In this document: positions 9,118-19,849 of the stretch, in pieces
Numbering within the stretch: the stretch's first letter is position 1
Layout: every line of letters begins with the position of its first letter
Assembly (NCBI GenBank): GCA_905221605.1
Contig: CAJNDS010002757.1
Location: 184,001-248,000 of the forward strand
Direction: 5' to 3'
Source: Symbiodinium natans
Taxonomy: Eukaryota; Sar; Dinophyceae; Suessiales; Symbiodiniaceae
DNA: 64,000 nucleotides
Made by a program: the position numbers and the translations under genes
Notes under the pieces: generated by a model
Seen by the model: the letters and a program-made list of their open reading frames with translations, nothing else
The model's database searches: none
What the model was told of the DNA's origin: nothing

Positions 9118-12100
9118 CGCAGAGGTTGCAGGTCAGGCCGAGGGCGTCACCCTCCTCGAAGCGATCGAGGGTGGAGACGTTCCCTATCCCGAGCGGATGA
9201 GCTACGTCGCTTGGCTTAAGTGGCGTAGGGAGACTGGCAGCCGTCCGTTGTCCAAGCGGGATGGGATCAGTACTACGCCAGAGCAAGAGGCGGCTCTCTG
9301 GCGGAAAGTCATGAAGTTCCTCCATGACGCCGAAGACGAGGACGAGGATGAGGAGGAAGAAGAAGAGGACTCCGAGCTAGTCCCTGAGGCCTCGGGCGCT
9401 GGAGGCGACAGTCCGCCGCGGGTGGACGTCAGCGCCGCGGCTAGGCAGCTGGCCATGGTCCCTACCGGTGCTGCCTATGTCCCTGCTGCGGCACCAGGGT
9501 CCCGCCCGGCGGGACCGTCTGGTCCGCCGTCGACAGCAGGTTCAGTGCCAGGCACCGCAGAGGGCTTGCAGGCGGAGCTGCGTGCGATTTTCCGTCCAGA
9601 CCAAGAACCGGTCGCGGACTACTTGACGCGCGTTTCGCGGATTGTCCTCGCGCTGAAAGCGCATGGAGTCACGGTGAGCTCCCGTGACCTTGACGCCTTG
9701 AGCACCAAAGCCACCCTCCTCGCGGATGAGTTCTCCAAGATAGGCGGGGACTGGCATCCGACAAAGATGGTCCGTCGGCTGTGGACCAGATTCTCGGTCG
9801 CGGCTTTGCGCGGTGGCGAGGACCCCGAAGACGCAGAGGAGATTCAGCGTGAAATCCAATGCATCGGGGAGCTTATCCTCGCGCTAGGGGGAAAAGAAAG
9901 CTCGAGCCAAGAGAAGGTTTGGAGCTCCCCGTCCGATGTGCCAGTTGAAGCCGTGGGGCCGCGTTCCCCAGGGCTCCCACAGCCTGCGACTGCAAGTGGG
10001 TTGGGGGTAGGTTTGGACCGTGAAGGTTTGCACACTGCCGAGGTTGCAGGTGGTCCTTCCGCGGCCCGTGACCTGGGCGCGACGGACGGCGATTCCCCTT
10101 TGCGCGCGAAGCTTGCGGCGCTGGAGATGGAGATAGAAGCCCTGAAGCGAGGTTCAGACGGCGGAGGTTCGCAGACCGGGTCCCAAAACCCGGCGGGCGA
10201 TTTCGCCGCCGCACTCGCCGCCCAAACTGAAGCGCTGAAAGAAGCGTTGGCGCAGAGGGGCGGGCAAAGCTCCATAACGACGGTCAAAACGGACCTCACG
10301 TGGCCGACGCTGACCGACGACAAGTCGGACGCGCGAGACGTTGTCCTGTTCTACGAGGAGTTCGAGGACGTCTGCGCACTGGCCAACAACTGCCGCGGTA
10401 TGAGTGCGCGCGAAAAGCTGCTAGCGCTACGCGGGCGCTGCCGCGGCTCGCGCATGAAGACGTACACGAACGCCTACCGCGCAGCGTGGAAGTCGGGAGA
10501 GGTTCTCTCCGACCCACAGGCGGTGTACGACCGCATCAAGAACAAGCACTTGATGTTCGGGGAATCGCGGGAGGAAAGAGAAGTCCGCGTGGATGGTGAG
10601 CATGCCTCCCTCGCTAAGGGCAAGCTCACAGGCCACCAATTCGAGCCTTTGTTTGAGGCATCGATCGCGGACCTTGAGGCGGTGGGTCTTGGGAAGACCC
10701 CACGAGAGTTGTATCTCTCGTACCTCCGCAAGATGCCCCCGTATCTCCAAAAGGAGATACGTAACGACAAGCGGTTGTGGCCCGGCGATCCCAAGGATGG
10801 CGGGCTGAGAGGGCCGCAGACTTGGGAGGAGAGCCACAAGGTCGTCTTGGAGTACGAACAGAGGGAAGCAGCTCACCGGGCTGTTTCCCACTCTGTGTAC
10901 TCCACGACCGGCTCTCCAAGCGCGGACCCGTCGGTCGCGCTAGCCGAGGCTCAGAAGGAGATTAAGAGCCTCAAGGCCGCCGCTAAGGCTGCTGCGAAAG
11001 GAGCAGCTGCCGCGGCCAAAGCTGGCGCGGATCAGACGTTTGCCGCTGCGTCGAAGGGAGCTGGCAAAGGAGCGGACAAGAAGATCTGCTTCCACTTTCG
11101 CGACCACGGGAATTGCCCGAAAGGGGATGCCTGCCCGTACAGCCACGACAAGGAGCTTCGCAGAAAAGCTCTCGCGGCCAAGAAGGGTGACCAAACCTTT
11201 GCCACGGCGAAAGGCAAGGGCAAGGGGAAGGGAGGTGGCAAGGCAAAGGCCAACGCAAAGCCTAAGGCTGCGGCCAAAGGCGCGGCAAAGCCACCAGGCA
11301 CTGTTTGCCCCTTTTTCTCCAAGAATGGGTCGTGCAAGAAAGGAGCCAGCTGCGACATGGTCCACAACCTGACGACCTCAGGAGGGACGCCGGCCTTGCC
11401 TGCCAACTGGGCCCCGCCCTCCGGTGCTTCCATGTCCAACCCCTTCGCCGCGTTCAGTGTCCAGATAGGCAGCTCAGGCGTCCAGGCGGGCGTCTCGGGA
11501 GCCGCAGGACGCGCCGCGGTGCAGCAGCACGCGCTTCCGTTGAGCAAGGGCGGGCGGGACAAGTTCGCCACCCTGGACGATCTGCCGAAGGACTGGTGGA
11601 GCCTGGCAGACAACGAGCCAGGAGGCTACCAGTACAGAACGGTAGTCCAGGTGCTCGACCGTAAGGTCGAGTGCATGCTCGACGGATGCGCCGGCGCAAA
11701 CCACGTGACAGAGGAACTCGTGGTGGGCATGATGAACCGGGCTGCAGAGCTGGGGATCGGTACCGAAGATCCCGGCTTCCCGGTCGTGAGACTCGAAAAG
11801 TGGGTCCACCCCGAATATGTGCATGGCATTGCTTCGGGAGCCCCCGTTCCTCTGAAGGGGGCAGCAGTCTTGCGCGTCACGCTGCTGGAAGGCAGGACGG
11901 CGGACGACTGTCGCCCCAACACTGAAATTTTCGTGCGATGCAAAATCGCAGCCAGGGGGACGTCCGATTGGCACGGACTGATCCTCGGCGGCAGAGCGTT
12001 GGACTGCGCCGGAAGGATGGGCCTGGGTTTCAGGCCGGGTCCCGACTTTCACGTCCTCGACACGCTGGGAATCAGGATGCCCAGATGTGAGGATCACAGC

Positions 12101-14054
12101 AAGACCCGGAAGGACAGGGCCTACGCCTTTGAAGCGCGGTTGTCGAGCCTGGACGACGCGTCATGCACCGAGCCTGGGGGCGGAAGTCGGGAGCTCCTCC
12201 GCTACGACGGGGAAGAGCCGCTCGAGCTCTCGCCAGGCGACGGGGTGCTGGTGCCAGTCGTGCGGGAGTCAGGAGTCTCCGCAGAGGGATCCCTGTCCGA
12301 GGTAGTGCTTCCGGTTGAGTGCGGGGTTGAGGCTGTGCCAGGCCTTTGGCCCACAGGAGAGGGTAAAGGGTTTGTGTTGCTTGCAGCCCAAGAGTGCGAT
12401 CACTCTCTCCAGCCGGGCGAGGTTGTTGCGGAAGTGCGTTCCGGCCTCGTTAGCACTGCGGCCTGTGGTTGTGGCGCGGTTGAGACGGTGTTCGAGTCGG
12501 AGCCGTCTCCGCAGGCATGTGCGGATTGTGGTGTCGCCGTTGCCTCGGTTGGCCACGACCCGTGCTTTGCTTGCGGGTCCGCGTCCAGGGCCGCGGCAAG
12601 AAGCTTCCAAGGTTGTTCCTCGTGTGCGCGGTCCTTTGGGCGGCTGCGTACCGGCGCCAGGATCGGTGTGCTGTCGGTCCTTGCTGCGGTGACTGTTCTC
12701 GCTTCGGTGTGGGGCGGGAGCGGCCCGGTTGGGCGCCCTGTTGAGGAGCCTGGAGTGCTTACTTGCTTGGACCACCTTCCAAGCGCCGACAGCTGGTGGG
12801 AGGCGCCAGGTGGTTACGCGTCTGTGTGGGGTAGGCGCCCTGCGCAGAAGGACCTTGGGACCCTGGCGGTCGAGAAGGCGCCTTACGAAACGTGCTTGCT
12901 TCAGCGCGCAGGTGAGGCGTGGCGTCTTTGGGACACGAGGGATTTGCGTGTGGCGGAAAGCGTTGCGTGCAGCGATGAGGTTCCCGTCACCGAACGCCTC
13001 GCGGTCTTTAGGACGCGCAAGGGTCCACGCTGGGCTGGCTGGCGTGAGGGATCGGCCACGGCTGGAAAAGGCGCAAGCGACGCTGTGCGCCCAGCAGACG
13101 CGGTCGACACGGCGCGCTGCCCGAGCTATCATATCGTGGAGAGCTGGGATATCGACAAAATGATCGAAGAGCCTCCAACAGACTACTCTTATGAGAAGCT
13201 CGCGGCAGATATGCGCGCCCGGCACCCTAAGGCGTGCCCGCACCTCCTCGACCATCTCGTTTCCTTAGAGGGTTTCCTGGACAAGTCAATCTTGTTTGGG
13301 TTCTCCTTTGGAATCAGCAAGGCCGAAGTTTGTGTCTCCAAAGGTAAGCTCCTAGGACACAACATTGGGCGGGACGGGAGTTCGCCTGACGAAGAGCGTT
13401 GTCAGGCGGTGATTGACTTTCCCCCGCTCTGGGAGAAGCTTCACATTCAGCAATTTTTGGGTTGCGCAAACTGGTTGCGCGGCTACCTGCCTGTTGAGTA
13501 TGGGCACGCAGCCAAGATTTTAGGGCAGTGGCAGAAGCCAGGCGCCGTCTTTCCTGAAGGCGGGCTGGGCTCAGCCGCCACCGAGGGTTGCAAAGCCTTT
13601 AAAGCGATTAAGCGCATGATGCAGAACCGCATCAATTTGGCTACCTTCGATGAGGCCTCTGCTGCGGATGGGTCGTGTCCCCTTGAGCAGATCGCGGATG
13701 CGTCGGGCATCGCGGTAGGGGGCAGCGTCGTGCAGATGACGCGTGACTTGAGCCAGCTCAAAGTGCTTATGACGCACTCGAAGAGCTTGACCCCCGCGCA
13801 GCAGAACTGGCCGCCCTTGATACAGGAGGCGTTTGCCCAGCTCGAGGTAAAGCGGGCGACACGCCGCATGTTTGGCTCTATTCGGACTCTGTGTTGGACA
13901 GATCATGCCAACCTTACCCGAGCGCAAACGTCGGACATCGGAATGGATCCGAAACTCGTCCGGTGGGTTGCGGAAATCCTAATGGATGGGTCCGAAATAA
14001 GGAGCCTTAGCAGTCGCTCAGCGACGCTGGGTGACAGTTTTAGCCGCAATCCCA
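9113..14054 (+). CDS. Gag-Pol part 1: Gag with two CCCH fingers, protease-like, RT thumb and RNase H
   Basis: Starts MSAEVAG; an in-frame ATG at 9026 is possible. Residues about 395-586 form a retrotransposon capsid-like helical domain (TWPTLTDDKSDARDVVLFYE onward). Two perfect CX8CX5CX3H fingers lie at residues about 659-678 and 732-751, in place of the usual CCHC knuckle. A retropepsin-like region follows, with LDGCAGANHV at about 857 and LILGGRALD at about 957; the expected D-S/T-G is altered. Next come four CxxC/CxC pairs and a hydrophobic segment (about 1184-1200). The C-terminal part has an RT thumb (LLGHNIGRDGSSPDE, then QQFLGCANWLRGYLP) and Ty3-type RNase H (ADASGIAVGG, SLTPAQQNWP, TDHANL, DSFSRNP). 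The RT fingers/palm are absent here. The frame continues into 16492 once the TIR element is removed. Confidence 0.85.
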
Positions 14055-16489
14055 CACAGTGGCACTCGTTACTTAGCCCCTTTAGCCGCAGATATCATCA
14101 CTTGCCAGAAAGATGTATCACATTAAGAAAGATAACCGGAACTTGCACTGACTTGGCATCTTCATGCTATCGTTTTATGCTATCTCATTGCAACTGTTTG
14201 TATCTTTTTTATATGTTTTGTTATCTTTTCGCATCTTTTCTATCTCTCTTGTATCTTTTTGTATCTTTTTGTATCTTTTTGTATCTTTTTGTATCTTTTC
14301 GTATCTTTTTTGCTGATTTTTATAACATATGTTTCTGTCATCTCATCAATAATAGATACACGCATGATATGCGCTTATACATGTGAGGCGTGAACAAGAA
14401 TCTCCACTTCAAGCGCAGACTGACTTCAACAGAGGTCAAGAAGCTGTACCCAACTAGGATTTCGGATTTAACATTTACGAGTTATATAGGGTTTAGGATT
14501 TAGGAGTTTAGGATTCGGATTTAGGCTTTAGGATTGCGGGTGCCCACGGAAGGGTCACCAGAACCATCTATTTCTGTGCAAGAAAATTGCATTTTTAACG
14601 TGGGTCTAAGCGTCCTCGGACAGCAGGTCCTCAGCAGCAGCACGTGCCAAGTCGTTTTAGGTTTAGGGTTTAGGGCTTAGGGCTCAGGCTTTCTTTTTAT
14701 CATATATATATATATATATCTTTGTATCTTCTTAAGTGATTTTCACTCTTTTTGTGTTTTTGTTACTCTTTTTCTATTTTTTATCTTTTCAAAGTTCACT
14801 TTCGTTACACTCTAAGGGCTCTAAGGGCTCTACGGGCTCTAAGGCCTCTAAGGCCTCTAAGGTCTCCAAGGGCTCTCAGGGCTCCAAGGGCTTGAACGGC
14901 TCTTAGGGCCCAAGGCCAGAAAGACTCCAACTGCAAGGCCTGCAGGGGCCCTAAGGGCTGTCAGGACTCTAAGTGCTCTGAAGACTCCAAGGCCTCTAAG
15001 GGCTCTGAAGGTTCTAAAGGCCTCTAAGGCCTCTAAGGTCTCTAAGGGCTCGAAGGGCTCTAAGGCCTCGAATGGCTCCAAGAGGACTCTAAGGGCTCAC
15101 TGTTTTTGGTTCCTGGGAACACCTTTTTGTATGGATTCCGGATTCAAGATTTTACAAGATTCTACAAGATTGCTGGTGCTGCCTGGAGCTGGCAGGGCAG
15201 CGTTTTGCGGAGCTCTCCCTCAATCTAACTCTCTGGGGTCCGTGGCGGATCCAAGATTTTTCAAGATTTTACAAGATTGGGAAAACTGGGCTTACCTGGC
15301 TACCCGGACCCGGGAAAGTTTTTAGAGAAAAATGGCACTTTCCGCCCCATCCAGCCTGGAGTGCTGCCAGCCCACAGTGTCAAGCACTCTAAGACTCTAA
15401 GCACTCTAAGGGCTCTAAGGGCTCTACGGGCTCTAAGACCTCTAAGGTCGCTAAGGGCTTTGAAGACTCCAAGGGCTTGAGGGCTTTTAGGGCTCTCAAA
15501 AGGCCTGCAAGGGCCCTAAAACCTCTCTTTAAAGGCTTTGAAGGCTCTAAAGGCCTCTAAAGCCTCTAATGGCAAGGGCCCTAAGGGCTCCAAGGACTCT
15601 AAGGGCTCTAAGGCCTCTAGGGCTCGAAGCACTCTCAGGCCTATAAGGGGGGCTTAAGGGTGCTCAGGCGGCCAAGGGGGCTTAAGGGTGCTGCTAATGG
15701 GCTTAAGGGAGCTTCTGGGGCCTTGAGGGGGCTTACGCGTTAGAGTTTCGGGTTTAGGGTGAAGCTTAGAAGCACTTATGATGGCGCTCCGGCCTGGTGG
15801 AGCGCGAGATTTCGAGTGGACGTTCTGACGACCGGGCCGTTTTTCAGGGATGCCCGTGGCCGCGCAAGGGTGCTTTTATTCAAAAAAACATTCAAAAAAC
15901 ATTCTACGCGTAACGATCTTGGGGCAGGGGGGCCTGCCCCAAACCCCCGCCCTCTCCCTTGTCTGGCTCCAAGAAAAGAGGTGGCAAACATGCAAAATAA
16001 GGAATAATGTGGTCACAAACTACATCTCTGATGCCCAATTCAGCAGAACAAGTGGTCTTGCTCAGGCATTTTTTTGGCGGAATTAACGCCTTTCGTATCT
16101 TTTCCTATCTTTTCGTATCTTTTCGTGTCTTTTTCGTATCTTCTGTATCTTTTTCTAGCCTGTTATATCTTTTTCCTGTCCTTTTCCTATCTACTTGTAA
16201 CTACTTAAGCTATCACTTGATATCATGATCCTATCTTCCATTAAGATGATAGCGTCCGATAGAATCGAGGCATCGAGATGCCAACTTATATAACTCGTTG
16301 CATCACGTGCTATCAGAGATACGGCTATATCTTTTTGCATGTGGTTGTAACTGGGTGTACAGTGTTGCAAGCACATGCAGGTGGTTGTAAGTGGATGTAA
16401 GTGGTTGTAAGCATGCCTGCAAGTCGTTGCAACCACTTGCATGTGTTTGTATGGGTCGTATCTTTTCATAAGTAATGCGTGCCACTGTG
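14055..16489 (+). mobile_element. Non-autonomous TIR element, copy 1 (2,435 bp)
   Basis: Ends are inverted repeats of 21 bp with two mismatches, starting CACAGTGGCAC. CA flanks both sides (14053-14054 and 16490-16491). Removing the element and one CA joins ...AATCCC A|AG GAT... in frame, giving SRNP-KDRD. Inside are many GTATCTTTT units near both ends, degenerate CTCTAAGGG tandem arrays (about 14811-15100 and 15400-15740), a short (TA)n and TTTAGGG fragments. No transposase is encoded. Apart from a 12-bp length difference in the (TA)n, I see no difference from the inverted copy at 19850-22296 in the stretches I compared. Confidence 0.88.
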
Positions 16490-16491
16490 CA

Positions 16492-18461
16492 AGGATCGGG
16501 ATGCGCTCCTTGCGGCGAGGACGAAAGATCTCGAGGGCCTTTCAGGCCAACTCCGAGGTTTCGACCTGGACCAGTACCTCGGAGAGGGTACTGAGGGTGA
16601 CGGACCCGTGCCCTGGGCGGTCGGCAACGACGCCGTCCCAGAGCCTGCGGGCCGTGTCCAGGCCGCGGCTGTGCCGATGTGCGTCGTCGCAGCCCTTCCG
16701 GTGCGCGTCATGGTTGTCTTTGACTACGCGCGTTGGAAAGAGCAGGACGCAGAGCTGACTGAGATCAGGCGCGTCTTCCAAGCGAGCCTCCCTGGAGTTT
16801 CTGTGGCTGTCAGGGGTTGTTGGGGTCCGTTTGAGGATACCGACGGGCTTGCCTCGCATTTCGATTGCGGGGCCGGCAGGCTCGCAGGGACCAAGAAGAT
16901 CAAGCGGATCAGGGTCGACTTGCTTACTTCGTGTGCCAAGGTTCTTAGGGAAGCTTCGGGGTTTCGCCCGCAATTCCTCGTAGGACTTGGGCAAGGCGGG
17001 CTTGTCACAGCCGTCCTTAGGTGGCCTTTGGTTGTTGAGCTCACGCTCCAAGCAAGGAACCTGCAGCGCAAGGAAGCCAGGGCTGTAGGAGAGGCTTGGG
17101 CAGGCATCAAGGCTATCTGGGCGGTGCGGCCACGCCTTTGGCGCACGCAGCAAGGCCACTTGGAAGTGGCCGAGGCTTGTCCGGAACTCAAGAAGGATTT
17201 TCCGGAGCCTCCCCTGCGAGGTTTTGGGATCGTAGGGAAGCAGGCATTGGGGGCGGAAGTTCTGCGGTCCTTGAGGTTGGACGCGGTTCGTTCCATCGAT
17301 GATGCCAGCATTAGAGGAATGCTGGACGAACCGTCACGACCCCTCTGGGACCATGAGGGTCTGTGCATCTGCGGCAAGCGGACCTACCTGTTTTCTCGCT
17401 GCCCCGCCTGCATCGAGAAAGAGGCAGTCGATACCTCGGTGGAGATAGCCGAGCGGGAGGAGCCCGAACCTCCGCTTGAGGGCGACCTTGAGGCCCATGA
17501 GGTGGGCCTAGAGGTCAACTCCGTCCTAGCAACTTTGGATAGGACAGGAGGACTAGTTAGGGTTAGGTCCTCAACCATCCGGCAATGGGCGGTAGGGTTC
17601 AGGACTACGCCCAAAGATGCTCCAGTTCCCACAGCATATGGCATGCTGAGTGGGAAGATATGGAAGAAGAGCCATTCCATGAAGCTCAGCCTCGGCTCCC
17701 AGCACAAGGATCTTTCCAAGTGGGGCGATGTGAAGCCTTACTGGACCACATGGGTGGTTAGAGAAGATGGTGCTGTGGTGGCGGGGCACAACTGCTCGCC
17801 CCTGAATGTGGTTCAGGGCGACATCGTCGTGCATTGGTCGTCAGTGGTGAACTGGCACGGCCACAGACATGTCGTGAATGAGCAGTGTGAAGTGCTCTGG
17901 AGGTCTAAGGGCAAAGAGGTTGCCTTAGACCCCTCCTTCGGCAAGCTGATAGCCCTTGTGGGTAGGGTTACTCAGGTCATTGGCTGGCGGGCAACCGGAG
18001 AAGCTTCGGATCCCCGCAGTTCTACCCGGCAGGCGTCAAGGGTCCTTGCTCAATTCTCTTCGTCCAACGAGGGCGTGGAAGGGCATTGGACCGCGGGCGC
18101 TATCAGTCGCGGAAAGAATGCCAATGAGTGCAAGCTGAAGGGTAGAGTTTTGGCGTTTTTGGGTGAGGAGCACAAGGGCCCTGCAGTGGTTCTAGAGCTC
18201 GTCAGCCATAGCCCCATCCTGTGCATTTGGGACCATTCCTCAACCAAGGTCAAGGTCGAGTTTAAGGGCGGTGTTCCGTCTTTGAGCCTGATCGCGGAGG
18301 AGGACGAAAATCGTCGTGAGCAGCTTGCGGTCGAGGCAAGGGACGCGGCGAACATTTCGGAGTTCCGGGTCACGGGATCCCTTCGTACAGCGTGGTACGA
18401 GGGCCAGCGGCGCGATCCCTCATTGGCGGGCTCGATTCGCAAGCCAGAGCCGCCATGGTGA
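16492..18461 (+). CDS. Pol part 2: unassigned region between RNase H and integrase
   Basis: Continuous with the upstream frame after TIR excision (9113-14054 plus 16492-18461 gives exactly 2,304 codons including the stop). The first third has an alpha/beta-hydrolase-like look (QFLVGLGQGGLVTAVLRWPL, with a GxGQGG in place of a GxSxG elbow), but this is weak. A small zinc-ribbon-like segment (CICGKRTYLFSRCPAC) follows at about 17366-17410. The second half has no recognised fold. The end (SLRTAWYEGQRRDPSLAG) is the usual lead-in to an integrase N-terminal domain. It stops at TGA 18459-18461, where a -1 shift continues into the integrase finger. Either decay or recoding is possible; no clear slippery heptamer is seen. 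Confidence 0.6.
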
Positions 18462-18637
18462 TCTCCGGAGACGGGTTGCTCGAGCGCGAGGTGACCCTCA
18501 GGACGGGTCAAACCGTCGTTGTCCCAGTGGTTCCCAATGGGGCTGCGGGCGCGAATGGAGTGACCTGGCGCCGCGCTTGCTACAATTCAGTCCACTGTGG
18601 AGTCCTTGGGGCCCATAGGTCCGCTGAGGTGTGCTAG
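18455..18637 (+). pseudogene. Integrase N-terminal zinc-binding segment in a shifted frame
   Basis: This short stretch reads SGDGLLEREVTLRTGQTVVV and then NSVHCGVLGAHRSAEVC before a TAG at 18635-18637. It is the H-rich first half of the HHCC integrase domain; the CxxC half (WVAKCLACIKGR) is in the next frame from 18631. A -1 shift is needed on each side (near 18455 and 18631). Each fits loss of one base relative to an intact ancestor. Confidence 0.7.
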
Positions 18638-19849
18638 AGAGGGCAGTCTGGTGGCCCGACTTAGAGAAAGATGTGCGGACCTGGGTCGCCAAATGTCTCG
18701 CTTGCATTAAGGGCCGCTCTCGACCGACGAAGGTCGAGGCTCGTGCGGTCAAATGTGGCGCCGAGACATGCTGGCAGGAAGTCAGCGTGGACTGTGAAGG
18801 TCCAAACCGAGAGGACAGGGAAGGGCATAGGTACTCGCTTACGTACTTCGATTGCCTCAGTCATGCTGTCCTCCTCGAGCCGATGAGGTCTCTGACTCAT
18901 GCTGAAGTCAGGAGGGCGTTCGTGCGCTGTGTGCTTCGCAGCAGGACGATCCCGAGCCTCATCAGGTCGGATAGAGGGCCAGAGTTCAAGAATGCGCTCA
19001 TGGCAGAGCTCAGCGCTATGCTTGGGACCGAGTGGCGGTTCAGCGCGCCCTTGAGGCCTTGTGAGTTGGGCGCAAACGAGCGAGTCCACCAAGAAGTTCA
19101 AAAGGTGCTGGGGGCGGTCGTCAGGCAAGTCGGCGCCTCCCTGTCCGAAGCTTGGTCGGATTGGCTCGTGGTGGCGGAGTACGTCATTGATAACACTCCG
19201 GGACCCCACGGGTATACCCCGAGGGACCTAGAGCGGAGCTGGTCGCTCGCTCTACCACTTGAAAAGGACGTCCTGCGAGACGCCTTGCAGTTTGAACCCA
19301 TCTCTGATTGGGCTCGGAGCCAGTTTAAGCAGTTCTCGGAACTAGCTGCTGCGGTCCGAGAGCACTGGACGCGGTCTTCAGAAGCGCGGGCGAAACTTGC
19401 AAATCGCCATAGGCGCACTGTGGACCTTAAGCCAGGCGACCGAGTGGTCTGGAACGCTCCGAGGGCCCGTTCAGAGGGGGCGGGGCGTGTGCCTTGGAAA
19501 CCGGGTCTGACCGGCCCCTGGCGCGTGTTGGAAGTCAAGGGCCACAGGCTCACCTTGGAGCCCGTGTCGATGGAGTCGGGGGGTACTTCTTCCGCCCGGC
19601 GCGGCCCGATGGAGGCGCACGCAGAAGACTGCATTCTTGTTCCTGCGGATGCAGATGGCGCGGAATCCCGCGAGCCGGTCGTCTTTGAAGACGATGAAAC
19701 CGGCGGGGACGGCTCGTCTCGCCCCAGCTTAGGGCAACAGGTTCAAGGCGACGCCAAGCAGGTGGAGTTCACGCTGACCAGGCGCGGGAGGGACTTCGTC
19801 CTCCGCCTTGGCGACCGCATTGCCTATCGGGGCGTAGGTGGAGGCCCTA
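18631..19849 (+). CDS. Integrase catalytic core and C-terminal GPW module
   Basis: Begins in the middle of the zinc domain (ERAVWWPDLEKDVRTWVAKC, then LACIKGR). The catalytic triad is complete: D in VSVDCEGP, D in IRSDRGPEF and E in GANERVHQEV, the last two separated by exactly 35 residues (D-X35-E). The region after the core has LKPGDRVVWNAPR and LTGPWRVLEVKG, a GPY/F-type module found in Ty3-like integrases. It would insert the cDNA into chromosomal DNA. The frame runs into a TIR element at 19850; its apparent C-terminal extension to 20148 is transposon sequence. After excision it continues at 22299 (GGGP-KVCRLGRV). Confidence 0.9.

Noticed and set aside
14055-16489. Assignment of the TIR element to hAT (CAGTGGC-like end) or CACTA
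   Set aside because: hAT would give 8-bp and CACTA 3-bp duplications; only 2-bp duplications fit both copies, and no transposase is present. Superfamily left open.
16492-17300. Alpha/beta hydrolase in Pol
   Set aside because: Only a GLGQGG elbow-like motif; the nucleophile Ser is missing and no other motif could be placed.
18455-18637. Programmed ribosomal frameshift as the explanation for the integrase breaks
   Set aside because: No canonical X_XXY_YYZ slippery site was seen at either position; single-base loss is simpler, so only mentioned as a possibility.
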